A DNA stretch of 64,000 bases, from the NCBI RefSeq assembly GCF_019880585.1, contig NZ_JAINVV010000004.1, positions 744,001 to 808,000 of the forward strand. Reading direction: 5' to 3'. Position numbers and translations under genes: made by a program. The stretch comes from Sphingomonas colocasiae. GTDB lineage: Bacteria; Pseudomonadota; Alphaproteobacteria; Sphingomonadales; Sphingomonadaceae. The notes beneath the pieces were generated by a model that made no database searches, was not told where the DNA came from, and saw only the letters and a program-made list of their open reading frames with translations. Positions 25,221 to 33,969 of the stretch are shown in pieces. Position 1 is the first letter of the stretch; every line of letters begins with the position of its first letter.

Positions 25221-26026
25221 TGCCGCTCGATCCCGCGACCGGCGTCTATTACGAGCTGCATGGCCAGGGCGCGCCGCTGATGATCGGCCTGCCGTTGATG
25301 GCCTCTCATCAGGCCATTTTCGGCGAGAGCCAGGCGGCGGTGCTGCGCGGTTATCTCGACCGGCTGGCCGATCGGTACCGCATCCTGCTCGTCGACTATC
25401 CGGCGATCGGGAAGAGCCGCGATATCCTGCCCGAACCGATGACGGCGGAGCGTGTCTGTGCCGATCTGCTGGGCGTGGCGAGTGCCGCCGGCTTCGATCG
25501 TTTCGCCTATTGCGGCTATAGCTGGAGCGCGGCCGTCGGGCTGCAACTGGCGACGCGCAGCGACCGGTTGACCGCGCTCGCCATTGGCGGCTGGCCGCCG
25601 ATCGATGCGCCCTATGGCGCGCTGCTGGCCGCCAGCCTGGCCAAGATCGGCCAGGTCGAGCCGTCTTCGATGGTCGTGCTGCGATCGGCCGAACAATATG
25701 TTCAATGGTCGCAATTCTACGCGAGCCTGCAAGGGTGGGGAGAGGCGGATGCGGCGGCGTCGATCCGCTGCCCCAGGCTGGTCTTTTTCGGTGGTGATGG
25801 CGATCTGGTCGAGGCCGGCCATCCCGTTCCGATCGCCTCGACGATCCGGCGCTGCCGGTCCGATCTGGAATTGACGGGCTGGGAGGTGCGCGAATTTCCC
25901 GGCCATGGCCACGAGGTCACGCTTCAAGCCGCTCTGGTTGTTCCCGTGATCGCAGATTTCCTGGACCGCGCATTGGTGTCGGCGGAGACGGGTGAATTCG
26001 ACTCGTCTCGTTTTAGGAAAAATTAA
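25220..26026 (+). CDS. Alpha/beta hydrolase with atypical GYSWS nucleophile motif
   Basis: A 268-residue alpha/beta-hydrolase. Nucleophile loop GYSWSAAVG (Ser near residue 98), with Ser replacing the last Gly of GxSxG; His in FPGHGHEV near the C-terminus; acid in FFGGDGDLVE. There is no signal peptide. Last gene of the TonB-receptor operon; its ATG overlaps the DUF885 stop. It may cleave an ester, lactone or small amide in the substrate. The exact reaction is unknown. Confidence 0.82.
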   Translation: MPLDPATGVYYELHGQGAPLMIGLPLMASHQAIFGESQAAVLRGYLDRLADRYRILLVDYPAIGKSRDILPEPMTAERVCADLLGVASAAGFDRFAYCGYSWSAAVGLQLATRSDRLTALAIGGWPPIDAPYGALLAASLAKIGQVEPSSMVVLRSAEQYVQWSQFYASLQGWGEADAAASIRCPRLVFFGGDGDLVEAGHPVPIASTIRRCRSDLELTGWEVREFPGHGHEVTLQAALVVPVIADFLDRALVSAETGEFDSSRFRKN

Positions 26027-26064
26027 CCTTCATTTCTCCACCACCGGTTTCGACGGTCAACTAT

Positions 26065-27135
26065 ATGCGGCGAATGAGGAAAATTCACTTGCTGCTCGGC
26101 GCCGCGCTTGCCGCGGCCATCTCCATCCCCGTCCTGGCGGCGCCGCCCGTTGTCGGGCTCGACAGCATGCGCGAATGGAATCTGATCGTGCTGGGCGATC
26201 TGCAATCCTCGTCCGAAGTGGAGGGGCGCACCTTTGTCGGCGGTGACCTGACAGGCAATTCCTCCAACTATCAGATCAAGACGCCGACACCGTCGCCGAC
26301 CGGGCAGCCGGGGCTGACGGTGGTCGGCAATGTCGTCGGCGGCGCGAAGAATCTCAACAACGGTTCGGGTGCGATCGTCGGCGGCAATGTGTCGAGCGGC
26401 TTCAACCTGAACGGCGCGGCGCAGACGGTGCAGGTGGGCGGCACGATCAGCAACACCAATGTCAACCAGAACACCGTCCAGTCCGGGCTGGCCGCTTCCA
26501 ATCCCGATTTCGTATCGAGCCTCAACCAGCAGAAGAGCGTGCTGACGAGCAGTCTCACCGACATGTCGCACACCTTGTCGACGCTGGATTCGAACAGCGC
26601 CGTCGCGATCAGCGGCAACCGGGCGACCTTCAACGCAGCGCCCAATGCGGAAGGCGTCGCCATCTTCAACATCACCGCCGATCAGCTCAACAGCATCGGC
26701 GAGATCGATTTCAAGCTGAACGGCGCGGACACCGCGATCGTCAATGTCAGCGGCAAATCGATCCTGCTCAACGACAATTTCCTGGGCGGCACCAACAATC
26801 TCGGTGAGCATGTCATCTGGAACTTCGCCGAGGCGGAGTCGCTCAACCTGACGACGGCCTGGGGCGGATCGGTGCTCGCGCCGCGCGCCGCCGCGACGAC
26901 GGGCAATTATATCCAGGGTTCGGCGGTGTTCGGCAGCCTCGTCCAGAATGGCGAGATGCATGTCGGCACTTACAAGGGCGGTTATACGCCGCCGTCCGGC
27001 CCGCCGACGGGCGGCGGCAGTTCGGGCGGTTCGACGCCGGTGCCGATCAATGGCGCATGGGGCCTGTTCGCACTGGGGCTGGCCGGGCTTCTGCTCGGGC
27101 GGCGGATCGGGCGCGAGAAGCTCGCCAAGGCATGA
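26065..27135 (+). CDS. Choice-of-anchor A family surface protein with C-terminal sorting tail
   Basis: A 356-residue exported protein with a signal peptide (cleavage near LAA-P, residue 26). It has a choice-of-anchor A domain with an Asn/Gly/Ser-rich beta-helix-like core (VVGNVVGGAKNLNNG..., GEHVIWNF, GGSVLAPRA). A Gly/Ser/Pro linker follows and then PVPINGAWGLFALGLAGLLL plus RRIGRE, a Pro-motif/helix/Arg tail like PEP-CTERM or IPTL-CTERM signals. It should be processed by an exosortase-like enzyme, which is not in the window. An ATG at 26074 is an alternative start. Probably surface-attached or part of the exopolymer matrix (inference). Confidence 0.82.
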   Translation: MRRMRKIHLLLGAALAAAISIPVLAAPPVVGLDSMREWNLIVLGDLQSSSEVEGRTFVGGDLTGNSSNYQIKTPTPSPTGQPGLTVVGNVVGGAKNLNNGSGAIVGGNVSSGFNLNGAAQTVQVGGTISNTNVNQNTVQSGLAASNPDFVSSLNQQKSVLTSSLTDMSHTLSTLDSNSAVAISGNRATFNAAPNAEGVAIFNITADQLNSIGEIDFKLNGADTAIVNVSGKSILLNDNFLGGTNNLGEHVIWNFAEAESLNLTTAWGGSVLAPRAAATTGNYIQGSAVFGSLVQNGEMHVGTYKGGYTPPSGPPTGGGSSGGSTPVPINGAWGLFALGLAGLLLGRRIGREKLAKA

Positions 27136-27198
27136 TGTCAGGTTCGGTGTCCTGTTGATAGGACGCTGCGTCGAGTTTCGTGACCTTCTGGCCTCAAC

Positions 27199-27252
27199 GT
27201 TGCCATGATATCTCCAGGGCAACAGCGATCGGATGGACAATCGTCCGATCGC
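27199..27252. promoter_or_regulatory. Two inverted repeats upstream of the pirin cluster
   Basis: GTTGCC-N13-GGCAAC at 27199-27223 is followed by GCGATCGGA-N10-TCCGATCGC at 27225-27252, just before the ribosome site of the first pirin gene. Together they could be the recognition and activation sites of a LysR-type regulator; no such gene is in the window. Confidence 0.4.
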
Positions 27253-27264
27253 ACCTGGAGACAG

Positions 27265-28134
27265 ATGATGAGCAAGAAGATCCTGGGCCGCTATGGCAAT
27301 GATCGCGGCCATTGGGTGGGCGACGGCTTTCCCGTCCGCTCGCTCTTTTCCTATAACAGCCTGGGCGCGCATATCAGCCCGTTCCTGCTGCTCGATTATG
27401 CGGGGCCGCATTATTTCGCGCCCACCGATGCGCGACGCGGCGTCGGCCAGCATCCGCATCGCGGGTTCGAGACGGTGACCATCGTCTATGACGGCGAGGT
27501 CGAGCACCGCGATTCCGCCGGCAATGGCGGCATCATCGGCCCCGGCGACGTCCAGTGGATGACGGCGGCGGGCGGTATCCTGCACGAGGAATATCATTCG
27601 CCGGCCTTCGCCCGGACCGGCGGGCCGTTCCGCATGGTGCAGCTCTGGGTCAACCTGCCCGCCAAGGACAAGATGGCGCCCGGCGGCTATCAGGCGATCG
27701 TCTCCGCCGACATTCCGGTCGTCGATCTGGCGGACGGAGCGGGCAAGGCGCGGATCATCGCGGGCGAACTGGGCGGGATGAAGGGACCGGCCGGAACCTT
27801 CACGCCGATCAACGTGTGGGACGTGCGGCTGAACCGCGACGCCGATGTGACGCTCGACCTGCCCGATGGGCATACCGCCATGCTGGTGGTGCTCGGTGGC
27901 CATGTCACGGTCAACGGCACCGAACATGCCGGTGAGGCGGAGATGCTGCTGCTCGATCGCGACGGCAGCGACGTCGCCATCCATGCCGATGGCGATGCGG
28001 TGCTGCTCGTCCTGACCGGCGAGCCGATCGACGAACCGATCGTCGGCTATGGCCCGTTCGTGATGAACAGCGAGGCCGAGATCGCGCAGGCGATCGACGA
28101 CTTCAACAGCGGCCGGTTCGCCGAGGCGGCCTGA
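27265..28134 (+). CDS. Pirin family protein (bicupin)
   Basis: A 289-residue bicupin of the pirin family. The N-terminal cupin has the metal-ligand motif HPHRGFET and the later His/Glu in EYHS. The C-terminal cupin (from about residue 170) has degenerated ligands. Bacterial pirins such as YhhW show quercetin dioxygenase-like activity or act as redox-responsive partners. CTGGAGA precedes two adjacent ATGs (27265, 27268). First gene of a cluster with isochorismatase-like hydrolase, a second pirin, OsmC and an FMN reductase, a set that suggests quinone or electrophile stress. Confidence 0.87.
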   Translation: MMSKKILGRYGNDRGHWVGDGFPVRSLFSYNSLGAHISPFLLLDYAGPHYFAPTDARRGVGQHPHRGFETVTIVYDGEVEHRDSAGNGGIIGPGDVQWMTAAGGILHEEYHSPAFARTGGPFRMVQLWVNLPAKDKMAPGGYQAIVSADIPVVDLADGAGKARIIAGELGGMKGPAGTFTPINVWDVRLNRDADVTLDLPDGHTAMLVVLGGHVTVNGTEHAGEAEMLLLDRDGSDVAIHADGDAVLLVLTGEPIDEPIVGYGPFVMNSEAEIAQAIDDFNSGRFAEAA

Positions 28135-28141
28135 TCGTCGG

Positions 28142-28178
28142 ACCCGGTCCTCCCTGGTGGAGGGCCGGGTTCTTTTTT
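28142..28178 (+). terminator. Rho-independent terminator
   Basis: ACCCGGTCCTCC pairs with GGAGGGCCGGGT (one G-T pair) around a short loop, followed by TCTTTTTT. It begins seven nt after the first pirin stop. Downstream genes therefore need read-through or their own promoter. Confidence 0.85.
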
Positions 28179-28274
28179 CCGAACCGGGGCGGACATGTCC
28201 GCACTGCCCCATCCGCCGGACCGGGTCCGCGCGGAAACGAAGGCGGGCGCCATCACCACTGAAGGAGACCCGAA

Positions 28275-28916
28275 ATGTCCAGCGAACCGATCCGCGATCC
28301 CAAGGATGATCATCTGCTGACGCCGCAGAATGCCGCCTTCGTGATCATCGATTACCAGCCGGTGCAGGTGAACTCGATCGCGTCGATGGACCGGCAGCTT
28401 CTGCTCAACAATATCGTCGGCTGCGCGCGGGCGGCGGTCGCTTATGGCCTGCCGATCGTCCATTCGACCGTGAATGTCGAAACCGGGCTCAACAAACCGC
28501 CCGTGCCCCAGATCCGCAAGGCGCTGGGCGATTATCCCACCTATGACCGCACCACGATCAACAGCTGGGAGGATGTGGAATTCCGCAAGGCGGTGGAGGC
28601 GACGGGCCGCAGGAAGCTGATCATGACCGCGCTGTGGACCGAGGCGTGCCTGACCTTTCCCGCGCTCGATGCGCTGCGCGAGGGATATGAAGTCTATGTG
28701 CCGGTTGACGCCGTTGGCGGCACCTCGCTTGCCGCGCACGACGCGGCGCTGCGCCGGATCGAACAGGCGGGCGGCAAGATGATTTCGGTGCCGCAGCTTT
28801 TCTGCGAATTGCAGCGCGACTGGCGGCGCGCGGAAACCGTGCCGGCCTTCATCGATCTGTTCATCGAAACCGGCGGCACTGCGGGTATCCAGTTCTCGTA
28901 CGACCGGTCCGAATAA
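28275..28916 (+). CDS. Isochorismatase-family cysteine hydrolase (YcaC-like)
   Basis: A 213-residue cysteine hydrolase. Asp26 in IIDYQ and Cys125 in WTEACLTF sit at the catalytic positions, with the cis-peptide-type ALWTEACL region of the YcaC/isochorismatase fold. The C-terminal helix carries an extra tail (FIDLFIETGGTAG). It probably hydrolyses an amide or ester; the physiological substrate in this subgroup is unknown. AAGGAG lies correctly before the ATG. Lies between two pirin genes, as commonly found in proteobacterial redox-stress clusters. Confidence 0.85.
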   Translation: MSSEPIRDPKDDHLLTPQNAAFVIIDYQPVQVNSIASMDRQLLLNNIVGCARAAVAYGLPIVHSTVNVETGLNKPPVPQIRKALGDYPTYDRTTINSWEDVEFRKAVEATGRRKLIMTALWTEACLTFPALDALREGYEVYVPVDAVGGTSLAAHDAALRRIEQAGGKMISVPQLFCELQRDWRRAETVPAFIDLFIETGGTAGIQFSYDRSE

Positions 28917-29062
28917 GGTTCCGTCATCGGCGCCCGCATGTCCTTACCGGCGATCGGAGGTTGATCGCATGCGGCTTGCGGGCGCACAGAGACGAGAGGC
29001 GCATGGGCGTGCGAATCCGTCGAAGACCGGCGATCGTGCGCAGATGGCAAGGAGAAGCGATC

Positions 29063-29956
29063 ATGATCGAAATGGTGATCGAACAAAGGCGCCGCAGTCT
29101 GGGCGGCGGGCTGGACGTGGGGCGTGTGCTGCCCTTCGCCAAGCGGCGCATGGTCGGGCCGTTCGTGTTCTTCGATCATATGGGGCCGCTCGATCTTGCG
29201 CCGGGCATAGACCGCAGCCTGGATGTGCGCCCGCATCCGCATATCGGCCTGTCCACCGTCACCTACCTGTTTTCCGGTGAGATCATGCACCGCGACAGCA
29301 TCGGATCGCAACAGGCGATCCGCCCGCAGGAAGTCAACTGGATGACCGCCGGCAGCGGCATCACGCATAGCGAGCGTTTCGAAAAGGGGCGGGCGACGGG
29401 CGATCATCTCCATGGCATCCAGGCCTGGGTCGCGCTGCCGCTTGCGGACGAGGAAACCGATCCGTCCTTCTCGCATCATGAGGGCGATGACCTGCCGCAA
29501 TGGAGTGACGGCGGCGTGCACGGCCAGCTCATCGCGGGCAGCGCCTATGGCCTGACCGCCGCGGCACGGACGCATTCGCCGCTCTTCTACGCGCATCTCG
29601 ATCTCGAACCCGGCGCGACCGCCGAACTGCCCGACGGCTTCAGCGAGCGCGCGCTCTATGTCGCGACGGGCGCGATCGAGTTCGACGGCATCCGCTACGA
29701 CACCGGCAAGATGCTGGTGCTGGGGGCAGGGGCGTCGCGCATCCGCGCGGCTGAACGCGCGACCGTCATGGTGTTGGGCGGCGAGCCGATCGGCGAGCGC
29801 TTCCTCTACTGGAACTTCGTATCCTCGTCCAAGGACCGGCTGGCGCAGGCGGCAGCCGACTGGCGGGCGGGGCGGATGAAATTGCCCGATGCCGACGACC
29901 AGGAATTCATCCCCTTGCCCGAGGATCCGGCGCGTCCTGCGCCCGCCGCGACATGA
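29063..29956 (+). CDS. Second pirin family protein
   Basis: A 297-residue bicupin. It has the pirin metal motif HPHIGLST, a conserved FDHMGP segment, GSGITHSER, and a C-terminal pirin_C cupin. It differs clearly from the pirin at 27265 (HPHRGFET), so the two belong to different subfamilies rather than being a recent duplication. AAGGAGAA lies 7 nt before ATG 29063; the open frame upstream to 28961 is Arg-rich and probably not translated. Followed after 10 nt by the OsmC gene, so the two are co-transcribed. Confidence 0.88.
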   Translation: MIEMVIEQRRRSLGGGLDVGRVLPFAKRRMVGPFVFFDHMGPLDLAPGIDRSLDVRPHPHIGLSTVTYLFSGEIMHRDSIGSQQAIRPQEVNWMTAGSGITHSERFEKGRATGDHLHGIQAWVALPLADEETDPSFSHHEGDDLPQWSDGGVHGQLIAGSAYGLTAAARTHSPLFYAHLDLEPGATAELPDGFSERALYVATGAIEFDGIRYDTGKMLVLGAGASRIRAAERATVMVLGGEPIGERFLYWNFVSSSKDRLAQAAADWRAGRMKLPDADDQEFIPLPEDPARPAPAAT

Positions 29957-29966
29957 GGAGCATGGC

Positions 29967-30383
29967 ATGACCGATCACAGACTGAGCAGGGTTCGCGCCA
30001 GCATCGGCATCACCCCCTATGCCGTCGCCATCGATGCGGGGCGCCACCGTCTGACCGCCGACGAACCGGCGAAGCTGGGCGGCCAGGATGCCGGGCCCGC
30101 GCCGTTCGAGCTGCTGCTTTCCGGGCTGGGCGCCTGCACCAGCATCACGCTGCGCATGTATGCCGAACGCAAGGGCTGGGCGCTCGACGCGCTCGACGTC
30201 GATCTGGTGCTCGTTCGCGGCGACGATGGTGACCATATCGAACGCACGCTCCATCCCAAGGGAGAGCTCGACGATGCGCAGCGCGCGCGGCTTGCCGATG
30301 TCGCCGAGCGCACGCCCGTCACCCTGGCGATCAAATCGGGGCTGAGGATCGACACGCATCTGGGCGAGGGTACCGGACGATGA
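29967..30383 (+). CDS. OsmC family protein lacking the second catalytic Cys
   Basis: A 138-residue OsmC/YhfA-type protein. The first Cys is present (GACTSITLRMYAERKGW, Cys57). In the usual second-Cys motif CPV the Cys is Thr115 (AERTPVT). A thiol peroxidase mechanism with an intramolecular disulfide is therefore not possible without another thiol. GAGGAG precedes the ATG. The stop overlaps the ATG of the FMN reductase gene (ATGA). Probably part of the electrophile-response cluster. Confidence 0.87.
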   Translation: MTDHRLSRVRASIGITPYAVAIDAGRHRLTADEPAKLGGQDAGPAPFELLLSGLGACTSITLRMYAERKGWALDALDVDLVLVRGDDGDHIERTLHPKGELDDAQRARLADVAERTPVTLAIKSGLRIDTHLGEGTGR

Positions 30384-30937
30384 CGCGCATCGTCGGGATC
30401 GCGGGCAGCCTGCGGCGCCAGTCCTTCAATCTGGGCCTGCTGCGCGCGGCCGGAACGGCGATGCCGGAAGGGGCGACGCTCGACGTCCACACCATCGCCG
30501 GAATCCCGCTCTACAATGCCGATGACGAGGCCGCATCGGGGCTGCCGGCCTCCGTGGTTGCGCTCAAGGATGCGATTGCGAATGCGGATGGGCTGATCCT
30601 GGCGACGCCCGAATATAACAATGGCATTCCCGGTGTTTTCAAGAACACGATCGACTGGCTCTCTCGGCCCGCCGACGATATCGGCCGCGTCTTCGGCGAT
30701 CGGCCGGTGGCGCTGATCGGTGCCTCTCCGGGCAATTTCGGCACCATGCTCGCGCAGGATGCCTGGCTTTCGGTGCTGCGCACGCTCGGCACCCGGCCCT
30801 GGTTCGGCGGGAGGCTGCTCGCCTCGCGCGCCGGCGGTTTGTTCGATGGCGAAGGACGATTGTCCGACGAGGCCATGCGCGAGCGGCTGCGGGCGTTCAT
30901 GGCCGGTTTCGTGGCATTCTCGGCGCAAGGCGGCTGA
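30380..30937 (+). CDS. NADPH-dependent FMN reductase (ChrR/quinone reductase-like)
   Basis: A 185-residue flavodoxin-fold reductase. The flavin phosphate loop is GSLRRQSFN (residues 9-17), and the family motif PEYNNGIPGVFKNTIDWLSRP lies in the middle, recognisable by its PEYN..P..KN core. It transfers electrons from NAD(P)H to flavin, quinones or chromate. Its translation is coupled to OsmC by a 4-nt overlap. Last gene of the redox cluster. Confidence 0.9.
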   Translation: MTRIVGIAGSLRRQSFNLGLLRAAGTAMPEGATLDVHTIAGIPLYNADDEAASGLPASVVALKDAIANADGLILATPEYNNGIPGVFKNTIDWLSRPADDIGRVFGDRPVALIGASPGNFGTMLAQDAWLSVLRTLGTRPWFGGRLLASRAGGLFDGEGRLSDEAMRERLRAFMAGFVAFSAQGG

Positions 30938-31048
30938 ACCGGGATAATCGCGAATGGGATAAAGCGGCACCGGTATCGACATGCCGCGCATCGATGGTCG
31001 CGCGCGTTACAGATGCCGCTCCATTTCCTGTCATGGGGCATCGCGATC

Positions 31049-31588
31049 ATGTCTTCAATCGAAGCCAAGCTGGAAGCCCTGCACGATCGCGAGATGATCC
31101 GGGACTGCCTGTTCCGCTACTGCCGCGGCATCGATCGGGCGGACGAGGCGGCGTTGCGATCCGCCTATTGGCCGGATGGAACCGATTGCCATGGGCCGTA
31201 TCAGGGAAGCGCCTCGGGATTCATCGAATGGGCGCTGCGGACGTTGCCGTCGATCGAGCGCGGCATTCATCAGATTCACAATATCCTGATCGAGTTGCGG
31301 GGCGCCGAGGCGGCGGTCGAAACCTATTTTACCGCGCTTCAGCGCCAGCCGGGCGCGGACGGCGCGTTGGCCGATGTCCATATGGCCGGGCGGTATCTCG
31401 ACCGGTTCGAGAAGCGCGGCGAGGAATGGCGCGTTGCGGACCGTCTGGTGGTGTTCGACCTGGTATCCGAAACCCCCGCGCGACCGGGCAGCGAAGCCGA
31501 ACGGTTTGGGCGCCGGACGCCGATCGGCGGCCGCTGGCCCGACGATTCGGTCTATCGGTTCCTGGGCGCGACCGTGGCGGTCGACTGA
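31049..31588 (+). CDS. SnoaL-like (NTF2-fold) protein
   Basis: A 179-residue member of the SnoaL_4 group. It has the typical start RDCLFRYCRGIDRAD and the conserved HQIHNILIEL and GRYLDRFEKRGEEWRVADR stretch (core GRYLD...W.I..R). NTF2-fold proteins of this kind are dehydratases, isomerases or hydroxylase subunits in aromatic and terpenoid catabolism. No strong Shine-Dalgarno site was seen before ATG 31049. It is followed after 25 nt by the DUF3237 gene. Role in the adjacent catabolic block is inferred from position. Confidence 0.83.
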   Translation: MSSIEAKLEALHDREMIRDCLFRYCRGIDRADEAALRSAYWPDGTDCHGPYQGSASGFIEWALRTLPSIERGIHQIHNILIELRGAEAAVETYFTALQRQPGADGALADVHMAGRYLDRFEKRGEEWRVADRLVVFDLVSETPARPGSEAERFGRRTPIGGRWPDDSVYRFLGATVAVD

Positions 31589-31613
31589 AATCCGGATCGA
31601 AGGAGGATCGTGC

Positions 31614-32084
31614 ATGTCCGCTATCGAGGCACTGGCATGGGAACCGTTGTTCGTGTTGCGGCTCGACGTCGATTATGCCGCCGCGCAATCGATCGGCGGC
31701 GACGATCGCCTGGGGATTTTCCCCGTGCGCGGGGGCACGTTCGAAGGCGCAAAGCTGCGTGGCCGCGTGCTCCCCGACGGCGCGGACTGGGTTACCTGGC
31801 GTCCGGACGGAACCATGAACATCGATGTCCGCACCTCGCTGGAAACCGAGGACGGGGCGCGTATCGCGATGCACTATACCGGCATCGCGGTTCCGACATC
31901 GCCCGCTGCCGTCGAGCGTTTTCGCCGTCGTGAGCCGGGCCCCTACGAGGATCTGTATCTGCATACCACGCCCCGTTTCGTGACCGATCATCCCGATTAT
32001 GCGTGGCTCAACCATGTGATCGCCGTCACCAACGGCATGCGATCGCCCGATGGCCCCGTCTATCACGTGTTCGCGATCCGCTGA
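31614..32084 (+). CDS. DUF3237 family protein
   Basis: A 156-residue protein of the DUF3237 family. Features are GDDRLGIFPVRGGTFEG, RGRVLPDGADW, the acidic ED(L)YLHTTPRF region and a C-terminal YHVF. The family is a small beta-barrel of unknown function often found in aromatic or steroid degradation loci. AGGAGG lies before the ATG. It converges on the acyl-CoA synthetase gene. Confidence 0.83.
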   Translation: MSAIEALAWEPLFVLRLDVDYAAAQSIGGDDRLGIFPVRGGTFEGAKLRGRVLPDGADWVTWRPDGTMNIDVRTSLETEDGARIAMHYTGIAVPTSPAAVERFRRREPGPYEDLYLHTTPRFVTDHPDYAWLNHVIAVTNGMRSPDGPVYHVFAIR

Positions 32085-32105
32085 GAGGGAGGCTCGGAAA
32101 CGCGG

Positions 32106-33743
32106 TCATTTCCCGGCGTAGTGACCGCCATAATCTTCGCGGAGCCGGGTCTTGAGCAGCTTGCCCGTCGCGGTATGGGGAAGTGCGTCGACGAACACGA
32201 TGTCGTCGGGCAACCACCAGCGCGCGACCTGGCCTGAAAGGTGATCGAGGATTTCCGGAGGCGAGCAGCGTTCACCCGGATGCAGCCGGATCAGCATCAG
32301 CGGCCGTTCCTGCCATTTTGCGTGGGCGACGCCGATCACCGCCGCTTCGGCAACCTTGGGATGCGACGTCGCGGCATTTTCGAGATCGATCGACGATATC
32401 CACTCGCCGCCCGATTTGATGACATCCTTCGCGCGATCGGTGATCTGAAGGAAGCCGTCGGTATCGATGCGGGCGACGTCGCCGGTGTCGAACCATCCGT
32501 CCGCATCGATCGCCGAGCCCGGCCGGGTGCCGTGATAGGCGTTGAGCACCCATGGACCGCGCACCTTCAGCAGGCCCGATGCTTCCCCATCGCGCGGCAG
32601 GGCGTTGCCCTGATCGTCCTCGATGCGCAATTCGACGCCGAACACGGCGCGCCCCTGCCGGGCGCGCAACTCGGCCTGATCGCCGGCGCTCAAGGCGGAT
32701 TGATGGGCGAGCGGGCGGCAGACCGTCGCCACCGGGCTCGTCTCGGTCATGCCCCAGGCTTGAAGCGTCTCGACGCCGAGCAGGTCGCGCAGGCGTTCGA
32801 TCAGCGAGCGCGGCGCTGCGGCGCCGCCCGTGAAGATGCGGTCGATCCGCAGCGCCGCGCGTTCCGCCGCGCTGCGATCGCGTTCCAGATGATCGCAAAA
32901 GGCGAACCAGATCGTGGGCACGCCGAGCGAAAAGGTGGCGCCTTCGTCGCGCGCGAGTTCGTAAAGCGAAACGGGATCGAGCGCCGATCCCGGCAGCACC
33001 AGCTTGGCGCCGCACATCGCGGCGGAATAGGGAATGCCCCAGGCGTTGACATGGAATAACGGCGTCACGACCAGAATCGAGTCATGGGCGGACAGCGCCA
33101 TCGAGTCTGCGGCAAGCGCGCTCATCGCGTGCAGGATCGTCGAGCGATGGCTGTAGAGAACGCCCTTCGGGTTTCCTGTGGTGCCTGACGTGTAGCAGAG
33201 CGAGCTGGCGGCGTGTTCGACGATCTCGGGCCAGTCTGCGATCGGCGCGGTTGCGGAAAGCAGTGCTTCATAGGCGATCAGGCCCTGCAGCCGCGTATCC
33301 GGCATGTCGGCCTCTCCACACAGCACGATGACCGCTTCGATCGTGTGCAGTTCTGCGAGCAGGGGGGCGACGATCGGCAGCAGATCGGGGTCGACGCACA
33401 GGATGCGGGCACCGCCATGCTCGAGGATGTAGCGGATCTGTTCGGGAAACAGCCGTGGGTTGACGGTGTGGAGCACCATGCCGGCGGCGCTGACGCCATA
33501 ATAGAGTTCGAGATGCGGCAGCCGGTTCCAGGCCAGCGTCGCGACGCGGTCCCCTGGCGCCAGACCCAATGATGCAAGCGCGCCGGCGACGCGGCGGGCG
33601 CGTTCCTCGAGGCTTGCCCAGTCGGATCGGACCATGGTCCCGTCGAATGCGCGCGACACGATCTCGCGCCGCGGATGATTGATCGCCGCATGGCGGATCA
33701 GCATCGCCGTCGTGAGTTGCTGTGACTGCATCAGGCCCTGCAT
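32106..33743 (-). CDS. Acyl-CoA synthetase (AMP-forming)
   Basis: A 545-residue ANL-superfamily ligase. It has the P-loop [10 protein letters not shown], the substrate/adenylate motif WGMTETSP, the hinge motif [15 protein letters not shown] and the catalytic Lys in TATGKLLK. The overall layout matches medium/long-chain fatty acyl- or methylmercaptopropionyl-CoA ligases (FadD3/DmdB type). GAGGAG lies upstream of ATG 33743; the longer frame to 33824 is Arg/Ser-rich. Divergent from the acyl-CoA dehydrogenase operon. Probably activates the carboxylic acid that the three dehydrogenases then oxidise. Confidence 0.9.
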   Translation of the reverse strand: MQGLMQSQQLTTAMLIRHAAINHPRREIVSRAFDGTMVRSDWASLEERARRVAGALASLGLAPGDRVATLAWNRLPHLELYYGVSAAGMVLHTVNPRLFPEQIRYILEHGGARILCVDPDLLPIVAPLLAELHTIEAVIVLCGEADMPDTRLQGLIAYEALLSATAPIADWPEIVEHAASSLCYTSGTTGNPKGVLYSHRSTILHAMSALAADSMALSAHDSILVVTPLFHVNAWGIPYSAAMCGAKLVLPGSALDPVSLYELARDEGATFSLGVPTIWFAFCDHLERDRSAAERAALRIDRIFTGGAAAPRSLIERLRDLLGVETLQAWGMTETSPVATVCRPLAHQSALSAGDQAELRARQGRAVFGVELRIEDDQGNALPRDGEASGLLKVRGPWVLNAYHGTRPGSAIDADGWFDTGDVARIDTDGFLQITDRAKDVIKSGGEWISSIDLENAATSHPKVAEAAVIGVAHAKWQERPLMLIRLHPGERCSPPEILDHLSGQVARWWLPDDIVFVDALPHTATGKLLKTRLREDYGGHYAGK

Positions 33744-33969
33744 CGCCCGTCTCTCCTCGCTGAACTTTGCGGGCGAGGATCGGCGTGCGCGCAGCGGAAG
33801 CGAAGGCCTGCGGGCATCGGTCATGCCTTATCGCCTGCGTGATTTTGGGCCTGCAGGTCGGCACGGGGGCAACAATCACATGCTGGAATTTGCCGGGCCT
33901 GCCTGTCCTTCGGGATGGCCCCGGCGCGCCGGCGGCTAAGCTTGGGCGAAGGATTGTGGAGAGCGCGAA

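Noticed and set aside
28930-28985. 9-bp inverted repeat GCGCCCGCA / TGCGGGCGC between the hydrolase and second pirin
   Set aside because: The arms are 38 nt apart and GC-rich, no T-run follows, and such repeats are expected by chance at this GC content.
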